The position numbers and the translations under genes are program-made. From contig NZ_BMOP01000003.1 in assembly GCF_014647135.1 (NCBI RefSeq), forward strand, positions 1 to 64,000: DNA of 64,000 bases. The letters are read 5' to 3'. Shown piece by piece: positions 1 through 9,045 of this stretch; within the stretch, counting starts at the first letter, position 1, and every line of letters starts with the position of its first letter. The notes beneath the pieces are model-generated. The model made no database searches. It saw nothing but the letters and a program-made list of their open reading frames with translations, and was not told where the DNA came from. The DNA is from Shewanella xiamenensis (lineage in GTDB: Bacteria > Pseudomonadota > Gammaproteobacteria > Enterobacterales > Shewanellaceae).

Positions 1-264
1 GATGTCATGCTCTCGAGCTTGCTGCGCGGTGGCTTGAAAACCCGCTTCAGCAATATCACTGGCTTGAATATTCTCATTGCGGATAAATCGGTAGGCCCCT
101 TCCATCTCAGCGGGGGATAAGGGAAGTTTGGACACGGCAACTCCGGGTTGTTGGGTAATTGAGGTAGCCAGTGAAACAAGTCTTTGTGTACGTCTTGGGT
201 CGTTGAGGTTTGCGTGCCCAAATTGACATTGCGCCCACTGCTCTGGATCCATCATCTTCATCAT
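1..264 (-). CDS. IS4-family (Tn5-like) transposase, N-terminal part, cut by window edge
   Basis: The minus-strand frame is open from ATG at 264 to base 1 (88 codons). The translation carries the N-terminal DNA-binding signature of Tn5-type transposases: a DPRRTQRLV segment near residue 22, then an EGAYRFIRN segment near residue 58, matching GDPRRTARLV and EGAYRFIRN of Tn5 Tnp as I remember it. The DDE catalytic core would lie outside the window, so it cannot be judged whether the gene is intact. Several ATG codons sit close together at the start (264, 261, 255, 252). Confident of the family, unsure of the exact start. Confidence 0.8.
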   Translation of the reverse strand, partial: MMKMMDPEQWAQCQFGHANLNDPRRTQRLVSLATSITQQPGVAVSKLPLSPAEMEGAYRFIRNENIQASDIAEAGFQATAQQAREHDI

Positions 265-300
265 AATCGCCTCGAATATTTAGCCCTAGACGATCTGATC
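1..300 (-). mobile_element. Terminal part of an IS4-family insertion sequence
   Basis: Inferred from the transposase start at 264. The element's upstream end and terminal inverted repeat should lie between about 265 and 320, before the terminator at 321-352. I could not recognise the repeat itself. The minus strand holds a TGATCAGATC segment (279-303 region) that recalls the inside end of Tn5, but the match is partial. The boundary is approximate. Confidence 0.45.
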
Positions 301-320
301 ACAATGCGGGGAATGAGTTC

Positions 321-352
321 AAAAAAAATCCCTGAGCATTGTTCAGGGATTT
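321..352 (-). terminator. Rho-independent terminator of the gene at 409-720
   Basis: The arms AAATCCCTGA and TCAGGGATTT enclose a short loop. Read on the minus strand, the hairpin runs into a tract of eight T. It sits just downstream of the stop of the minus-strand gene ending at 409. Confidence 0.75.
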
Positions 353-408
353 GTGTATGAGAGACAGGCTTATGCTGGCTTTTTGTTGTCTTAGAGAAAC
401 AACACTCT

Positions 409-720
409 TCACAAAGAACGAGCTAAAGCTTCTTGCTCTTTAGTGTCCAGAGATAAGAAATAACTGTATTTCATCTTTAACCTCCGAACCAAAACGCAAT
501 ACGCTCTGATTCTAAAGAAGTCTAAAACCAAACCGAATAAGCAAAAAGGAATCACTATTACGATAGTCATAGTGAGAAAAATATGAATGAACTCAGTGAA
601 ATTTCCAAACTCACTCATCACAGTTCGAAGCAGCGCAAACAGAATGCCCCCTAAAGTCAGGTAAATGACATACAAGAATGATAAATAAGCAACCCTTATA
701 AAAGCTCTTAATCCTTTCAC
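409..720 (-). CDS. Small membrane protein of unknown function
   Basis: 103 residues with two or three hydrophobic segments, about 12-32, 45-65 and possibly 62-80, followed by a charged C-terminal tail. No family is recognised. The start is GTG at 720, and a very short ATG frame ends overlapping it, so translation could be coupled. A good terminator follows at 321-352, which supports a real transcription unit. The gene lies between an insertion sequence and core genes, so it could be strain-specific. Confidence 0.55.
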   Translation of the reverse strand: MKGLRAFIRVAYLSFLYVIYLTLGGILFALLRTVMSEFGNFTEFIHIFLTMTIVIVIPFCLFGLVLDFFRIRAYCVLVRRLKMKYSYFLSLDTKEQEALARSL

Positions 721-797
721 CTTGATTCACCCATACTTATCAAATGGACATTCCACTTCGTCACATCCCCTAGGAAATCATCTATTGAGTACCATGC

Positions 798-1232
798 CTA
801 TTTACTGGATAAATCTAGGTATGAGTTCTCAAGCCTTATTTGCATTAGGGTTTCTGGTGTATCGACCGCTTTAAAACCAAACTGAGCATAGAGTCCATGG
901 GCATCGCGGGTGGCGAGCATTATGCGTCTTAATCCTTGCAGATCAGGATGTTCCATAATTGCTGCCATCATCATCTTACTTAACCCTAAGCCGCGGTGGG
1001 ATTCGAGGACAAACACATCGGCAAGGTAGGCAAAGGTGGCTTTATCGGTAATCAGTCGCGCAAAGGCAAGCTGTTGATTATCCCTATCAAATACTCCAAA
1101 ACATAAACTGTTGCTAAGCGCCTTTTGCAGCAGCGCGGCAGGCATGCCCTGCGCCCAATAACTGTTGGAAATAAAACCATGGATAACATCAAAATCCATT
1201 TCCGATAGCTCACTGCTGACTCGATATTCCAT
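798..1232 (-). CDS. GNAT family N-acetyltransferase
   Basis: 144 residues, the usual size for a single GNAT domain. The acetyl-CoA binding motif is visible as VLESHRGLGLSKMM (about residues 75-88), after a beta strand with YLADVFV, and the C-terminal YAQFGF motif is near 115-120. The substrate cannot be predicted. ATG at 1232 has a GGAG ribosome site about 7 bases upstream, which fixes the start. Confidence 0.85.
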   Translation of the reverse strand: MEYRVSSELSEMDFDVIHGFISNSYWAQGMPAALLQKALSNSLCFGVFDRDNQQLAFARLITDKATFAYLADVFVLESHRGLGLSKMMMAAIMEHPDLQGLRRIMLATRDAHGLYAQFGFKAVDTPETLMQIRLENSYLDLSSK

Positions 1233-1267
1233 TTATCGCTCCAATTTATCGTTAAATACCGCTTAAT

Positions 1268-1615
1268 CTAGGTATGTTTTGCACTCATAAATATCATCAA
1301 CGCCATGCCTAATAACACCACTTTTGCTAATGAATACATGGCTCCAGCAAAGGAGCCACCACCGTGATAGCTAAAAGCAAGATGGCGATTGATCTCAAAT
1401 CGAAAAGAGTTAGCCAAGTGGCGATAAGCAAGAAAATAAAATAATGAGGCAGCTGGCCAAATGCCGATAATCAAGGTTTGGCCCTGAGCCTTTGTAGTCA
1501 AAACCGCCGAAATCCAGGGAATACAAAGGCAAACCGCATATATCCAAGCAAAACGCTTAAGTAACTGGCGAATCTTTTTGTCTGATAATGACTTCAATCT
1601 AAAATTCCTTTTCAC
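1268..1615 (-). CDS. Small membrane protein of unknown function
   Basis: 115 residues with a basic N-terminus (about 1-22) and hydrophobic segments near 24-41, 46-65 and 91-110. No family is recognised. The start is GTG at 1615 with a purine-rich upstream stretch but no strong ribosome site. It sits 26 bases downstream of recJ on the same strand and may be the last gene of that transcript. Confidence 0.55.
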   Translation of the reverse strand: MKRNFRLKSLSDKKIRQLLKRFAWIYAVCLCIPWISAVLTTKAQGQTLIIGIWPAASLFYFLAYRHLANSFRFEINRHLAFSYHGGGSFAGAMYSLAKVVLLGMALMIFMSAKHT

Positions 1616-1641
1616 CTCTATTTACCCGCTATCAGCGCGGA

Positions 1642-3366
1642 TCACATCGGCTCGATTTGCTCGACCATCAACTGTAGGGTGAAATTACCTCGATATTCGT
1701 TCACATCGAGCTTATAGACGATACGCGCATGCTGAATTGTCGCATCGGGCCAAGTGTGCAAATCCACATTAAAGGCAATCGCATCCAACATCACAGTGCC
1801 GCATGGGGTTTCAAGCACTAATTTAAGGTGGCGCTCCCCCACTATCCGCTGCTGGATGATCTTAAAATAGCCATCGAATAATGGCTCCTCGAAGGACTGA
1901 CCCCAAGGCCCCGCATTGCGGAGTAACTGGGCGATTTCAAGGGTAAGTTCCGTCGGCGTTAATTCGCCATCGGACCAAAGCTCGCCCGTTAGCTGCTCAG
2001 GCTTTAACAGTTCACGCACTGCATCATCGTAGGCTTTGGCAAAAGTTGCAAAGCCACCGGACTTTAAGGTTAAACCTGCCGCCATCGCGTGGCCGCCAAA
2101 TTTACAAATCAGCCCCGGATGGCGGGAGTTAACTAGCTCCAGCAAGTCACGCATATGCAAACCTTTGATGGAGCGCGCCGAGCCTTTAATTTCGCCATTA
2201 CCCGCGTCGGCAAAGGCGATAACGGGTCTGTGGTATTTATCTTTAATTCGCGAGGCAAGAATACCGATAACCCCTTGGTGCCAATCCTCTTGAAAAAGGG
2301 CGATACCCCATGGGAGCTGTTCTTCATTAAGCTTTAGATATTCAAGACTTTTCAGCGCCTCTTGCTGCATCCCCACCTCAAGCTCCCGTCGCTCTTGGTT
2401 GAGGCTATCAAGCTCTGCCGCCATCCGCCTTGCATACATGATGTCTTCGCACAGCAGGGTTTCGACCCCGAGCGCCATTTCATCCAGCCTGCCGGCGGCA
2501 TTGAGCCTTGGCCCCACGGCAAAACCAAAATCAGAGGCAACAATCCGAGCAGGATTACGTTTGGCCACTTCGAGTAAGGCAGTAATGCCCACGCGGCAAC
2601 GGCCACTGCGTACCCGCTGTAATCCCGCCTCGACCAGAATACGATTGTTGGCATCGAGCGATACCACATCGGCCACAGTGCCAAGGGCAACAATATCCAG
2701 CAGAGTGCCAAGGTTAGGCTCTGCAATACCGCGGGCTTGATACCAGTGACGAGCGCGCAGCTCTGCCCTAAGCGCAGTCATCAGATAAAAGGCGACCCCA
2801 ACGCCAGCAATGGATTTACTGGCAAACTGACAACCAGGCTGATTGGGATTCACTATAGCATCGGCCGCAGGTAACTCATGGCCGGGTAAGTGATGGTCGG
2901 TGATCACCACCTGCATGCCAAAGGCCTTGGCGGCAGCAACGCCTTCAATGGAGGAAATACCGTTATCAACAGTAATAAGTAATTCTGCCTGTTTGGTTGC
3001 CGCCACGGCGACAATCTCAGGACTCAGGCCATAACCGTAGTCAAAGCGATTGGGGATCAGATAATCGACTTTACTCGCGCCCATCATTCGTAGCGCGAGG
3101 ATACACACACTTGTCGAGGTGGCGCCATCGGCATCAAAATCGCCAACGATCAGAATCGACTTATCAAGCTGCATCGCATCGGCAATCAACTTGGCGGCGT
3201 GATCCAAGCCCTTCATAGTATCGGGCCTTAACAAGCCTTTAAGTACCAGTTCACACTCGGCGGACATGACTCCACGGCGAGCATAGAGCTGTCTTAACAA
3301 CGGCGGAAGGTGAGCGGGTAAATGGCTATCATCAACGGTTGGACGACGGATTATTTTATGGATCAA
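1642..3366 (-). CDS. recJ: Single-stranded-DNA-specific exonuclease RecJ
   Basis: 574 residues against 577 in E. coli. RecJ degrades single-stranded DNA 5' to 3' in recombination and mismatch repair. The DHH phosphoesterase motifs are present: GDFDADG at 75-81, DNG at 134-136 and DHH at 157-159. The DHHA1 signature GGHAMAAG lies in the C-terminal half. The start is an uncommon TTG at 3366, chosen because the N-terminus then aligns with E. coli RecJ (a conserved LPPLLRQLY follows near residue 20) and the next ATG would remove 33 residues. It follows xerD and dsbC as in E. coli, but a terminator-like hairpin separates it from dsbC. Confidence 0.95.
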   Translation of the reverse strand: MIHKIIRRPTVDDSHLPAHLPPLLRQLYARRGVMSAECELVLKGLLRPDTMKGLDHAAKLIADAMQLDKSILIVGDFDADGATSTSVCILALRMMGASKVDYLIPNRFDYGYGLSPEIVAVAATKQAELLITVDNGISSIEGVAAAKAFGMQVVITDHHLPGHELPAADAIVNPNQPGCQFASKSIAGVGVAFYLMTALRAELRARHWYQARGIAEPNLGTLLDIVALGTVADVVSLDANNRILVEAGLQRVRSGRCRVGITALLEVAKRNPARIVASDFGFAVGPRLNAAGRLDEMALGVETLLCEDIMYARRMAAELDSLNQERRELEVGMQQEALKSLEYLKLNEEQLPWGIALFQEDWHQGVIGILASRIKDKYHRPVIAFADAGNGEIKGSARSIKGLHMRDLLELVNSRHPGLICKFGGHAMAAGLTLKSGGFATFAKAYDDAVRELLKPEQLTGELWSDGELTPTELTLEIAQLLRNAGPWGQSFEEPLFDGYFKIIQQRIVGERHLKLVLETPCGTVMLDAIAFNVDLHTWPDATIQHARIVYKLDVNEYRGNFTLQLMVEQIEPM

Positions 3367-3404
3367 GGGAACAAACTCTTAAACAATCATGGGGCTAAGA
3401 TAAC

Positions 3405-3432
3405 AAAAAGGTGAGCTTTAGGCTCACCTTTA
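3405..3432 (-). terminator. Hairpin terminator between dsbC and recJ
   Basis: The arms AAAGGTGAGC (3407-3416) and GCTCACCTTT (3422-3431) flank a 5-base loop. On the minus strand the hairpin is followed by a T run, as expected for a terminator after dsbC. Since recJ begins only about 40 bases further on, it may attenuate rather than end transcription. Confidence 0.65.
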
Positions 3433-3458
3433 ATGGGATAAGTTTAGCCGAATTGCGA

Positions 3459-4184
3459 CTATTGGCGCGCTTCTAAAGTACGTAATAAATCCGCAGGTGG
3501 TTGATATCCTGGGATCATATTGCCATCTTCTAACACGATAGCAGGCGTGCCGTTAATACCAAAGCTGGTACCTAATTCGTATTGTTCGGCGATTTTAGCA
3601 TCACAGGTCGCGGCAGAGACTTTTTTACCCGCCTTGGCTTCTGTCATGGCTTTTAATGGATCCTTAGCACACCAAATGGCCTGCATTTCATCGGCATTGG
3701 CAGATGGCACACCCGCACGTGGGAAAGCTAAGTAACGTACGGTAATACCCAACTTGTTATACTCAGCCATTTGGCTATGTAACTTGCGGCAATAACCACA
3801 GCTCACATCGGTAAACACAGTTACAACGTGTTTTTCATCTTTCGCTTTATACACCAACATATGATCTTCAAGCGGCTTCATCATCGCCAAACGTGGGCCT
3901 GCAAGTGCCGCTTCGGTCAGGTTTTTCATCCCTTTATCAAGATCGTATAAATTACCGTGGAACATTTTTGAACCATCACGGCTGATATAGAGCACGCCGC
4001 GATTAGTCATCGCTTGATATAAACCTTCGATGGGCGAATCCTGCATTGAAATCACTTCAACATCTAACATTTCACTGAGTTTTTGCTTAATCGCAGCAGT
4101 GTCTGGAGTGGTCGCCGTTGCGGCGCTGGCCAGAGGCGCAACAACAAGCGCGAAAACTAAAGATAATGCTCGGGTCAACTTCAT
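3459..4184 (-). CDS. dsbC: Thiol:disulfide isomerase DsbC
   Basis: 241 residues. A periplasmic disulfide isomerase that corrects wrong disulfide bonds and is kept reduced by DsbD. A signal peptide covers about 1-22 (LASAA end). The dimerisation domain spans about 30-85, followed by a thioredoxin fold with the active site CGYC at 129-132 and a further cysteine pair in the C-terminal half, as in E. coli DsbC. ATG at 4184 has an AGGAAG ribosome site. The order xerD-dsbC-recJ is conserved in gammaproteobacteria. Confidence 0.95.
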   Translation of the reverse strand: MKLTRALSLVFALVVAPLASAATATTPDTAAIKQKLSEMLDVEVISMQDSPIEGLYQAMTNRGVLYISRDGSKMFHGNLYDLDKGMKNLTEAALAGPRLAMMKPLEDHMLVYKAKDEKHVVTVFTDVSCGYCRKLHSQMAEYNKLGITVRYLAFPRAGVPSANADEMQAIWCAKDPLKAMTEAKAGKKVSAATCDAKIAEQYELGTSFGINGTPAIVLEDGNMIPGYQPPADLLRTLEARQ

Positions 4185-4335
4185 GGGGACTTCCTATTAA
4201 GTAAATCGCTACTGCGACATATGGGTCAGGTTAATAGACCCTGTATGGGGGCAAAAAGTTACAGACAAGCCAAATAGAATGCAAATTTATACTGTAACTA
4301 AATTCAACCATTCACGGTTTTGTGATCCACAAAGC

Positions 4336-5238
4336 CTATCCCCGTGGATGATGCTGCTGATGTAACTCTTGTAATCTCGCTCGGGCGACATGGGTATAGA
4401 TTTGAGTTGTCGATAAGTCACTGTGGCCTAAAAGTAATTGTACAACCCTAAGATCGGCGCCATGGTTTAGTAAATGGGTGGCGAAGGCATGACGCAATGT
4501 ATGGGGTGAAAGTTCAGTTTCAATTCCAGCTCGGCTCGCGTAGAGCTTAATACGATGCCAAAAGGTTTGCCGCGTCATCATCTGCGAGCGCTTTGAAGGG
4601 AACACCACGTCAGATTGAACATAGCCTAAGAGTTCATGCCGCGCCGAAGTTAAATAATGTTCTACGGCGGTTATTGCTACCTCACCCATTGGCACTAAAC
4701 GCTCTTTACCGCCCTTACCCACAATCCGCACTAAGCCTTGGCGCAAGCTCATCTGCTCCATGGTTAATCCCACCAGCTCGCTCACCCGCAGTCCGGTGGC
4801 ATATAACAACTCAAGCATAGCTTTATCGCGGCATTCAACGGGGTCGTCCACATTGGGCTCAGCCAGTAACCTATCAACCTGTGACTCGCTTAGAGAATCA
4901 GGTAAATGCCGACTTAACTTAGGCGATTCAATCAGTGCCATGGGATCGCCTGCAATCTGTTTGGTCTGCAATAAATAGGTGTAAAAACGCCGTAAACTAC
5001 TCAGCAAACGTGCACTACTAGTGCGGGCAAATTGTTGCTCGACCCGATAAGCTAAGTAAGCACGAACGTCAGCTTGACCCACATCGCACAAACCCAATCC
5101 TTGGCTTTGCAGATAGCGATCAAAATGGCGTAAATCGGTGCGATAGGCACTCAAGGTATTATCACTTAAGCCCTTACTAGACCAAAGATCATCAAGAAAT
5201 GCATCAATAAGCGGATCACACGGATAGGTTTTAGCCAC
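4336..5238 (-). CDS. xerD: Site-specific tyrosine recombinase XerD
   Basis: 300 residues, close to E. coli XerD (298). With XerC it resolves chromosome dimers at dif. The N-terminal core-binding SAM-like domain (about 10-95) is followed by the catalytic domain with all expected residues: R151 (ATGLRVSEL), K175 (GKGGKE), H246 and R249 (PHTLRHAF), H272 (LLGHSD) and Y281 (YTHV). GTG at 5238 has a GGAG site 5 bases upstream. It heads the xerD-dsbC-recJ group, with about 150 bases before dsbC. Confidence 0.95.
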   Translation of the reverse strand: MAKTYPCDPLIDAFLDDLWSSKGLSDNTLSAYRTDLRHFDRYLQSQGLGLCDVGQADVRAYLAYRVEQQFARTSSARLLSSLRRFYTYLLQTKQIAGDPMALIESPKLSRHLPDSLSESQVDRLLAEPNVDDPVECRDKAMLELLYATGLRVSELVGLTMEQMSLRQGLVRIVGKGGKERLVPMGEVAITAVEHYLTSARHELLGYVQSDVVFPSKRSQMMTRQTFWHRIKLYASRAGIETELSPHTLRHAFATHLLNHGADLRVVQLLLGHSDLSTTQIYTHVARARLQELHQQHHPRG

Positions 5239-5319
5239 GAAAACTCCATAAAAAACGGCGTATGGTAGATACGCCGTTGATATTAACTTAATTTCTCCGC
5301 GACTGGCAGTCGCCTTTAT

Positions 5320-6735
5320 TTAGGCGGCAGTGACTGCTTTTGCACCGCCACCGCGAATCATTAAACACAGCACAATGACCACTAAGGTTGGCAATAACCA
5401 CGCCATTCCCTCTTCATACAGCGGTAGGAGAGACAGGGTGGGAGACATACCACTGACCAGATCGATAAAGCTTTGCGCCGCTTCAGTCACGCCTTTACCG
5501 TCTTCACCCGTGAGGCTTTTTGCGGCAACCTTCATACCGTCAAAGATGCCAAACAGGAGTGCCACAGACAGGGTCGCACGGTGAGCAAACTGCGGACGAG
5601 GGAAATATTCAGTTAAAAAGGTTACCGCGACCAGTGCAATAGCCACAGGGTAAACCGTCATTAATACCGGAATGCTGATATTAATCAGTTGTGACAGCCC
5701 AACGTTCGCAATCACAGCACAGATAGCGCTTAATATAATCACCAGAAAACGATAAGACAGCTTTGGCATTAGCTCATTGAAAAACTCAGAGCACGCACTC
5801 ACTAATCCCACCGCCGTAGTTAAACAGGCTAGCGTTACCACTGCCGATAACAACACAGTGCCTAAATTGCCAAACTCACGGGTCACATAGTTAGTTAAAA
5901 TTTCACCGCCATTTTTAGCACCTGCGGCAATATCGCCCGCCGTGGCACCTAAAAAGAACAATGACACATAAACAAAGGCAAGACCCGCTGCGGCAATAAA
6001 GGCGGCGCGAATAAGGTACTTAGTCTGTGCGCTAGGCTGCTCGATGCCCTTTTTACGCAGCAGATCGATAATCAACATACCGAACATCAAAGATGCCAGA
6101 GTATCCATGGTGTTATAGCCTTCAAGGATACCTTTAGTCAGTGGATGGTTCTTGTAATCACCTACGGCCGCGCCAACATCAGAAGCGGGTAAAAACACCA
6201 CAGACAAGGCTAAACCTACTAGTAATAACAATAGGATAGGGGTTAATACTTTACCGACGCTGTCGAGTAATTTCCCGGGGAACAATGCCAGCAGCATAGT
6301 CACAGTAAAGAAGCACAGGGTATAAATTAGTTGCGACAGATTAAGCGATAAACTGCCAAGCATAATGGTTGCTGTGGTGTTATCAATAAAGGGCTTAGCA
6401 CCGATTTCATAGGCCACTAGACCGGTACGCGGCGCTGCAAATGCAGGCCCGATGATGATATAAATCGCAATGGCTAATGCCGTTGCCGCAAACACAGGCA
6501 ACATCGCCATAACCTTACCTTGAGCCTTAGCAACAGCAATGAGCCCGACCAAAGGTAAACCTACGGCTGTGATGAGAAACCCTAACATAGCAAGGAGCAT
6601 GTTCTCCCCAGCTAACATCCCCGCAAAGGGAGGAAAAATTAAGTTACCCGCCCCCAAAAAAAACGCGAAGGTCATAAAACCTAAGCCTAATGTATCCCCA
6701 ATACTCATCTGATTGTCTTGCACGGAAAGCCCCAT
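5320..6735 (-). CDS. brnQ: Branched-chain amino acid:cation symporter BrnQ
   Basis: 471 residues, with around 12 membrane helices. The LIVCS family imports leucine, isoleucine and valine with Na+ or H+. The typical N-terminal signature FFLGAGNLIFPPFAG is present near residues 26-40, with later conserved stretches such as YNTMDTLASLMFG. ATG at 6735 is taken; ATG at 6708 is an alternative and neither has a strong ribosome site. Transcribed alone, with a long 569-base upstream region. Confidence 0.9.
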   Translation of the reverse strand: MGLSVQDNQMSIGDTLGLGFMTFAFFLGAGNLIFPPFAGMLAGENMLLAMLGFLITAVGLPLVGLIAVAKAQGKVMAMLPVFAATALAIAIYIIIGPAFAAPRTGLVAYEIGAKPFIDNTTATIMLGSLSLNLSQLIYTLCFFTVTMLLALFPGKLLDSVGKVLTPILLLLLVGLALSVVFLPASDVGAAVGDYKNHPLTKGILEGYNTMDTLASLMFGMLIIDLLRKKGIEQPSAQTKYLIRAAFIAAAGLAFVYVSLFFLGATAGDIAAGAKNGGEILTNYVTREFGNLGTVLLSAVVTLACLTTAVGLVSACSEFFNELMPKLSYRFLVIILSAICAVIANVGLSQLINISIPVLMTVYPVAIALVAVTFLTEYFPRPQFAHRATLSVALLFGIFDGMKVAAKSLTGEDGKGVTEAAQSFIDLVSGMSPTLSLLPLYEEGMAWLLPTLVVIVLCLMIRGGGAKAVTAA

Positions 6736-7304
6736 CTTGTCTTATTGTTTTTAATAAACTTAAGTGATTATGTGTCGATTAGCCATAGCTAAAACAAAGC
6801 CCATCCGGAGTGCAAATCTATGTTTACACAATTCCGTGGTAAATATGTGCGATATCTGCTGAGTTTATAAACAAAAATGAACTAAAAATTGGCTTCATTG
6901 CCGATTTATTCACCTAAAAACCCGTTCACCTATCCGTTAATCATAAAATTGATTAAAAATGGGGGCGAAACTAATATCAGAATTCAAAAATCAATACAAC
7001 AGGTAAGATAGTTTTTATCGAAAAAAGCGTTCCAATGCTAATTAACTGCTAACAATGAGTTACCAAGGTAATAAATTAAACCGCCAATTAAGTGAACTTA
7101 GACTCAAAACAGCACAAAAATACAAAAACGCGATCTCATAGGAAGAATAGAGCGATTAGGGCATGTTGGCGTTTCAGGACGAATCTTTAAACATCAATGC
7201 GCCCGACTCATAACCATAAAAATCTTAGCGAAAGCACAACTCGCCCTTTAAAATAGCCACGATCTTAAATCGCATTCCCTTATTCATCGGATAAATGAGT
7301 TTTC
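6736..7304. other. 569-base AT-rich divergent intergenic region, brnQ / trmN6
   Basis: Holds the promoters of brnQ (minus) and trmN6 (plus). I see no convincing gene, riboswitch fold, terminator or tandem repeat. The length and AT richness would allow a regulator of branched-chain amino acid uptake such as Lrp to bind, but no specific operator could be pointed out. Confidence 0.4.
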
Positions 7305-8015
7305 ATGGCTTTTACCTTTAAACAATTCCACATTGATGATCTTAATTGTGGCATGCCCGTTAGCACCGACGGCGTGATATTAGGCGCATGGGCACCGCTT
7401 GCTCAGGCAAAACACATTCTAGATATAGGGGCCGGAAGTGGATTATTGAGTTTAATGGCAGCGCAGCGAAGCCTTGGGCAGATCACCGCGGTGGAGCTTG
7501 AGGAAAAAGCCGCCGCCGCATGCCAATTCAATATGGTGCAAAGTCCTTGGGCGGACAGGCTCAGTATTATCCATAGCGATATTCAAGACTTTTGCCAGCA
7601 AACTCAGTATTACGGATATTTTGATCATATCATCTGCAACCCGCCTTATTTCGAACATGGCCTCAAGGCGAACGACCAGCATAGAGCGATGGCGCGCCAT
7701 ACCCATACCTTAGGATTTGAGCCATTGCTAAAAGCAATCTCCCAATGCTTATCACCTGAGGGTTCTGCAAGTCTTATATTGCCGATTCAAAGTCTTATAC
7801 GCTTTAAAGTCTGCCTAAATCAGTTCGCACTTTATCTCAGGCAAGAGGTACAGGTTAAAAGTGTGGAGAATAAAGCCGCCAATCGCGTTTTGCTGTTATT
7901 GACTAAAACACAGGGGAGCCAGTGCCTGCAAACCGTATTCACCATCCGTGGATTAGAGGGAAGTTACACGAATCAAATGGTCGAACTGACAAAGGATTTC
8001 TATCTTAAGCTATAG
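7305..8015 (+). CDS. trmN: tRNA1(Val) (adenine(37)-N6)-methyltransferase TrmN6 (YfiC)
   Basis: 236 residues. It methylates N6 of A37 in tRNA-Val1 using S-adenosylmethionine. Visible motifs are the SAM-binding loop [11 protein letters not shown] (40-50) and the catalytic NPPY (112-115) of N6-adenine methyltransferases. The N-terminus (FKQFHIDD) also fits the YfiC family. In E. coli the gene sits beside srmB; here the HD-GYP/kinase pair lies between them. ATG at 7305 lacks a clear ribosome site. Confidence 0.9.
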   Translation: MAFTFKQFHIDDLNCGMPVSTDGVILGAWAPLAQAKHILDIGAGSGLLSLMAAQRSLGQITAVELEEKAAAACQFNMVQSPWADRLSIIHSDIQDFCQQTQYYGYFDHIICNPPYFEHGLKANDQHRAMARHTHTLGFEPLLKAISQCLSPEGSASLILPIQSLIRFKVCLNQFALYLRQEVQVKSVENKAANRVLLLLTKTQGSQCLQTVFTIRGLEGSYTNQMVELTKDFYLKL

Positions 8016-8047
8016 GCATGCTAGTTAGGCGCCTGATAAACCAATGG

Positions 8048-9043
8048 CTACTTATCTATCCATTTATTTTTAATTTCAATCACTTTATCTAAATTTTCGG
8101 TAAATAACTGCACTAACTCAGGGTCAAAATGGGAGCCACTCTGTTCATGAAGATACGCCATCGTTTCTGCAATCGACCAAGCTTCTTTGTAAGGACGTTT
8201 GCTAGTGAGCGCATCAAACACATCAGCAAGGGCAACGATGCGCCCCTCAAGCGGGATGTCTTTTCCCTTTAGGCCATTTGGATAACCCGTACCATCCCAT
8301 TTTTCGTGATGGGTAAGTGCCACTGATTTTGCTAACCGTAACAACTCAGAATCGGCTTCACCGATAATTTCAGCACCGATATAGGGGTGAGTTTTCATAA
8401 TAGCAAACTCGTCTTTGGTGAGTTTAGCAGGCTTAAGCATAATGCTATCGGGAATACCAATCTTACCAATATCATGCATAGGTGCTGCATGTAATAAGTC
8501 ATCCGCCTGTGCCTCACTAAGACCATAGGCCAACGCCAAGATTTGAGCATAGTGGCTCATGCGCATTACATGGGTGCCGGTTTCGTTGTCCTTATATTCG
8601 GCGGCGCGACCTAAGCGTTGAATAACTTGCAGACGTGTTCGACGTAATTCATCTGCCTGCACAAGGGAGAGATGGGTTTTAACGCGAGCCTTAACTATGG
8701 TTGGTGACACAGGTTTGACTATGTAATCAACGCCACCTACGTCAAAACCTGCCGCCTCATCATGCTCGTCGTTAAGCGCAGTCACAAAGATCACTGGAAT
8801 CGGCAGGGTTTCAGGCATGCTTTTAAGTGCTTGGCATACTTCTAAACCTGTCATATCAGGCATCATGATGTCGAGTAAAATTAAAGCCGGCAGCTCAACC
8901 TTGGCAAGATGCAATGCTTCTTCACCACTTTTAGCAAAAATCAAACGATAGTCTTGATGCAATATTTGTTTCAAAACCCGCAAATTAACTGGCTCATCGT
9001 CTACCAGTAATAAGGTCTTCTTATCGTCAGTCGCAATCTGCAT
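8048..9043 (-). CDS. Response regulator with HD-GYP c-di-GMP phosphodiesterase domain
   Basis: 331 residues. An N-terminal receiver domain (about 9-125) has D58 as phosphoacceptor in LILLDIMMP and the conserved K110. The HD-GYP domain (about 145-320) has the HD pair H190-D191 in HAAPMHDIGKIGIPD and HHEKWDGTGYPNG at 245-257. Key metal ligands look intact, so it is probably an active phosphodiesterase hydrolysing c-di-GMP. It starts 2 bases after the kinase gene at 9046-12387, so the two are almost certainly co-transcribed as a kinase-regulator pair. Confidence 0.9.
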   Translation of the reverse strand: MQIATDDKKTLLLVDDEPVNLRVLKQILHQDYRLIFAKSGEEALHLAKVELPALILLDIMMPDMTGLEVCQALKSMPETLPIPVIFVTALNDEHDEAAGFDVGGVDYIVKPVSPTIVKARVKTHLSLVQADELRRTRLQVIQRLGRAAEYKDNETGTHVMRMSHYAQILALAYGLSEAQADDLLHAAPMHDIGKIGIPDSIMLKPAKLTKDEFAIMKTHPYIGAEIIGEADSELLRLAKSVALTHHEKWDGTGYPNGLKGKDIPLEGRIVALADVFDALTSKRPYKEAWSIAETMAYLHEQSGSHFDPELVQLFTENLDKVIEIKNKWIDK

Positions 9044-9045
9044 AG

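Noticed and set aside
6736..7304. Riboswitch or leader peptide before brnQ
   Set aside because: No conserved fold, run of branched-chain codons or attenuator could be found by eye.
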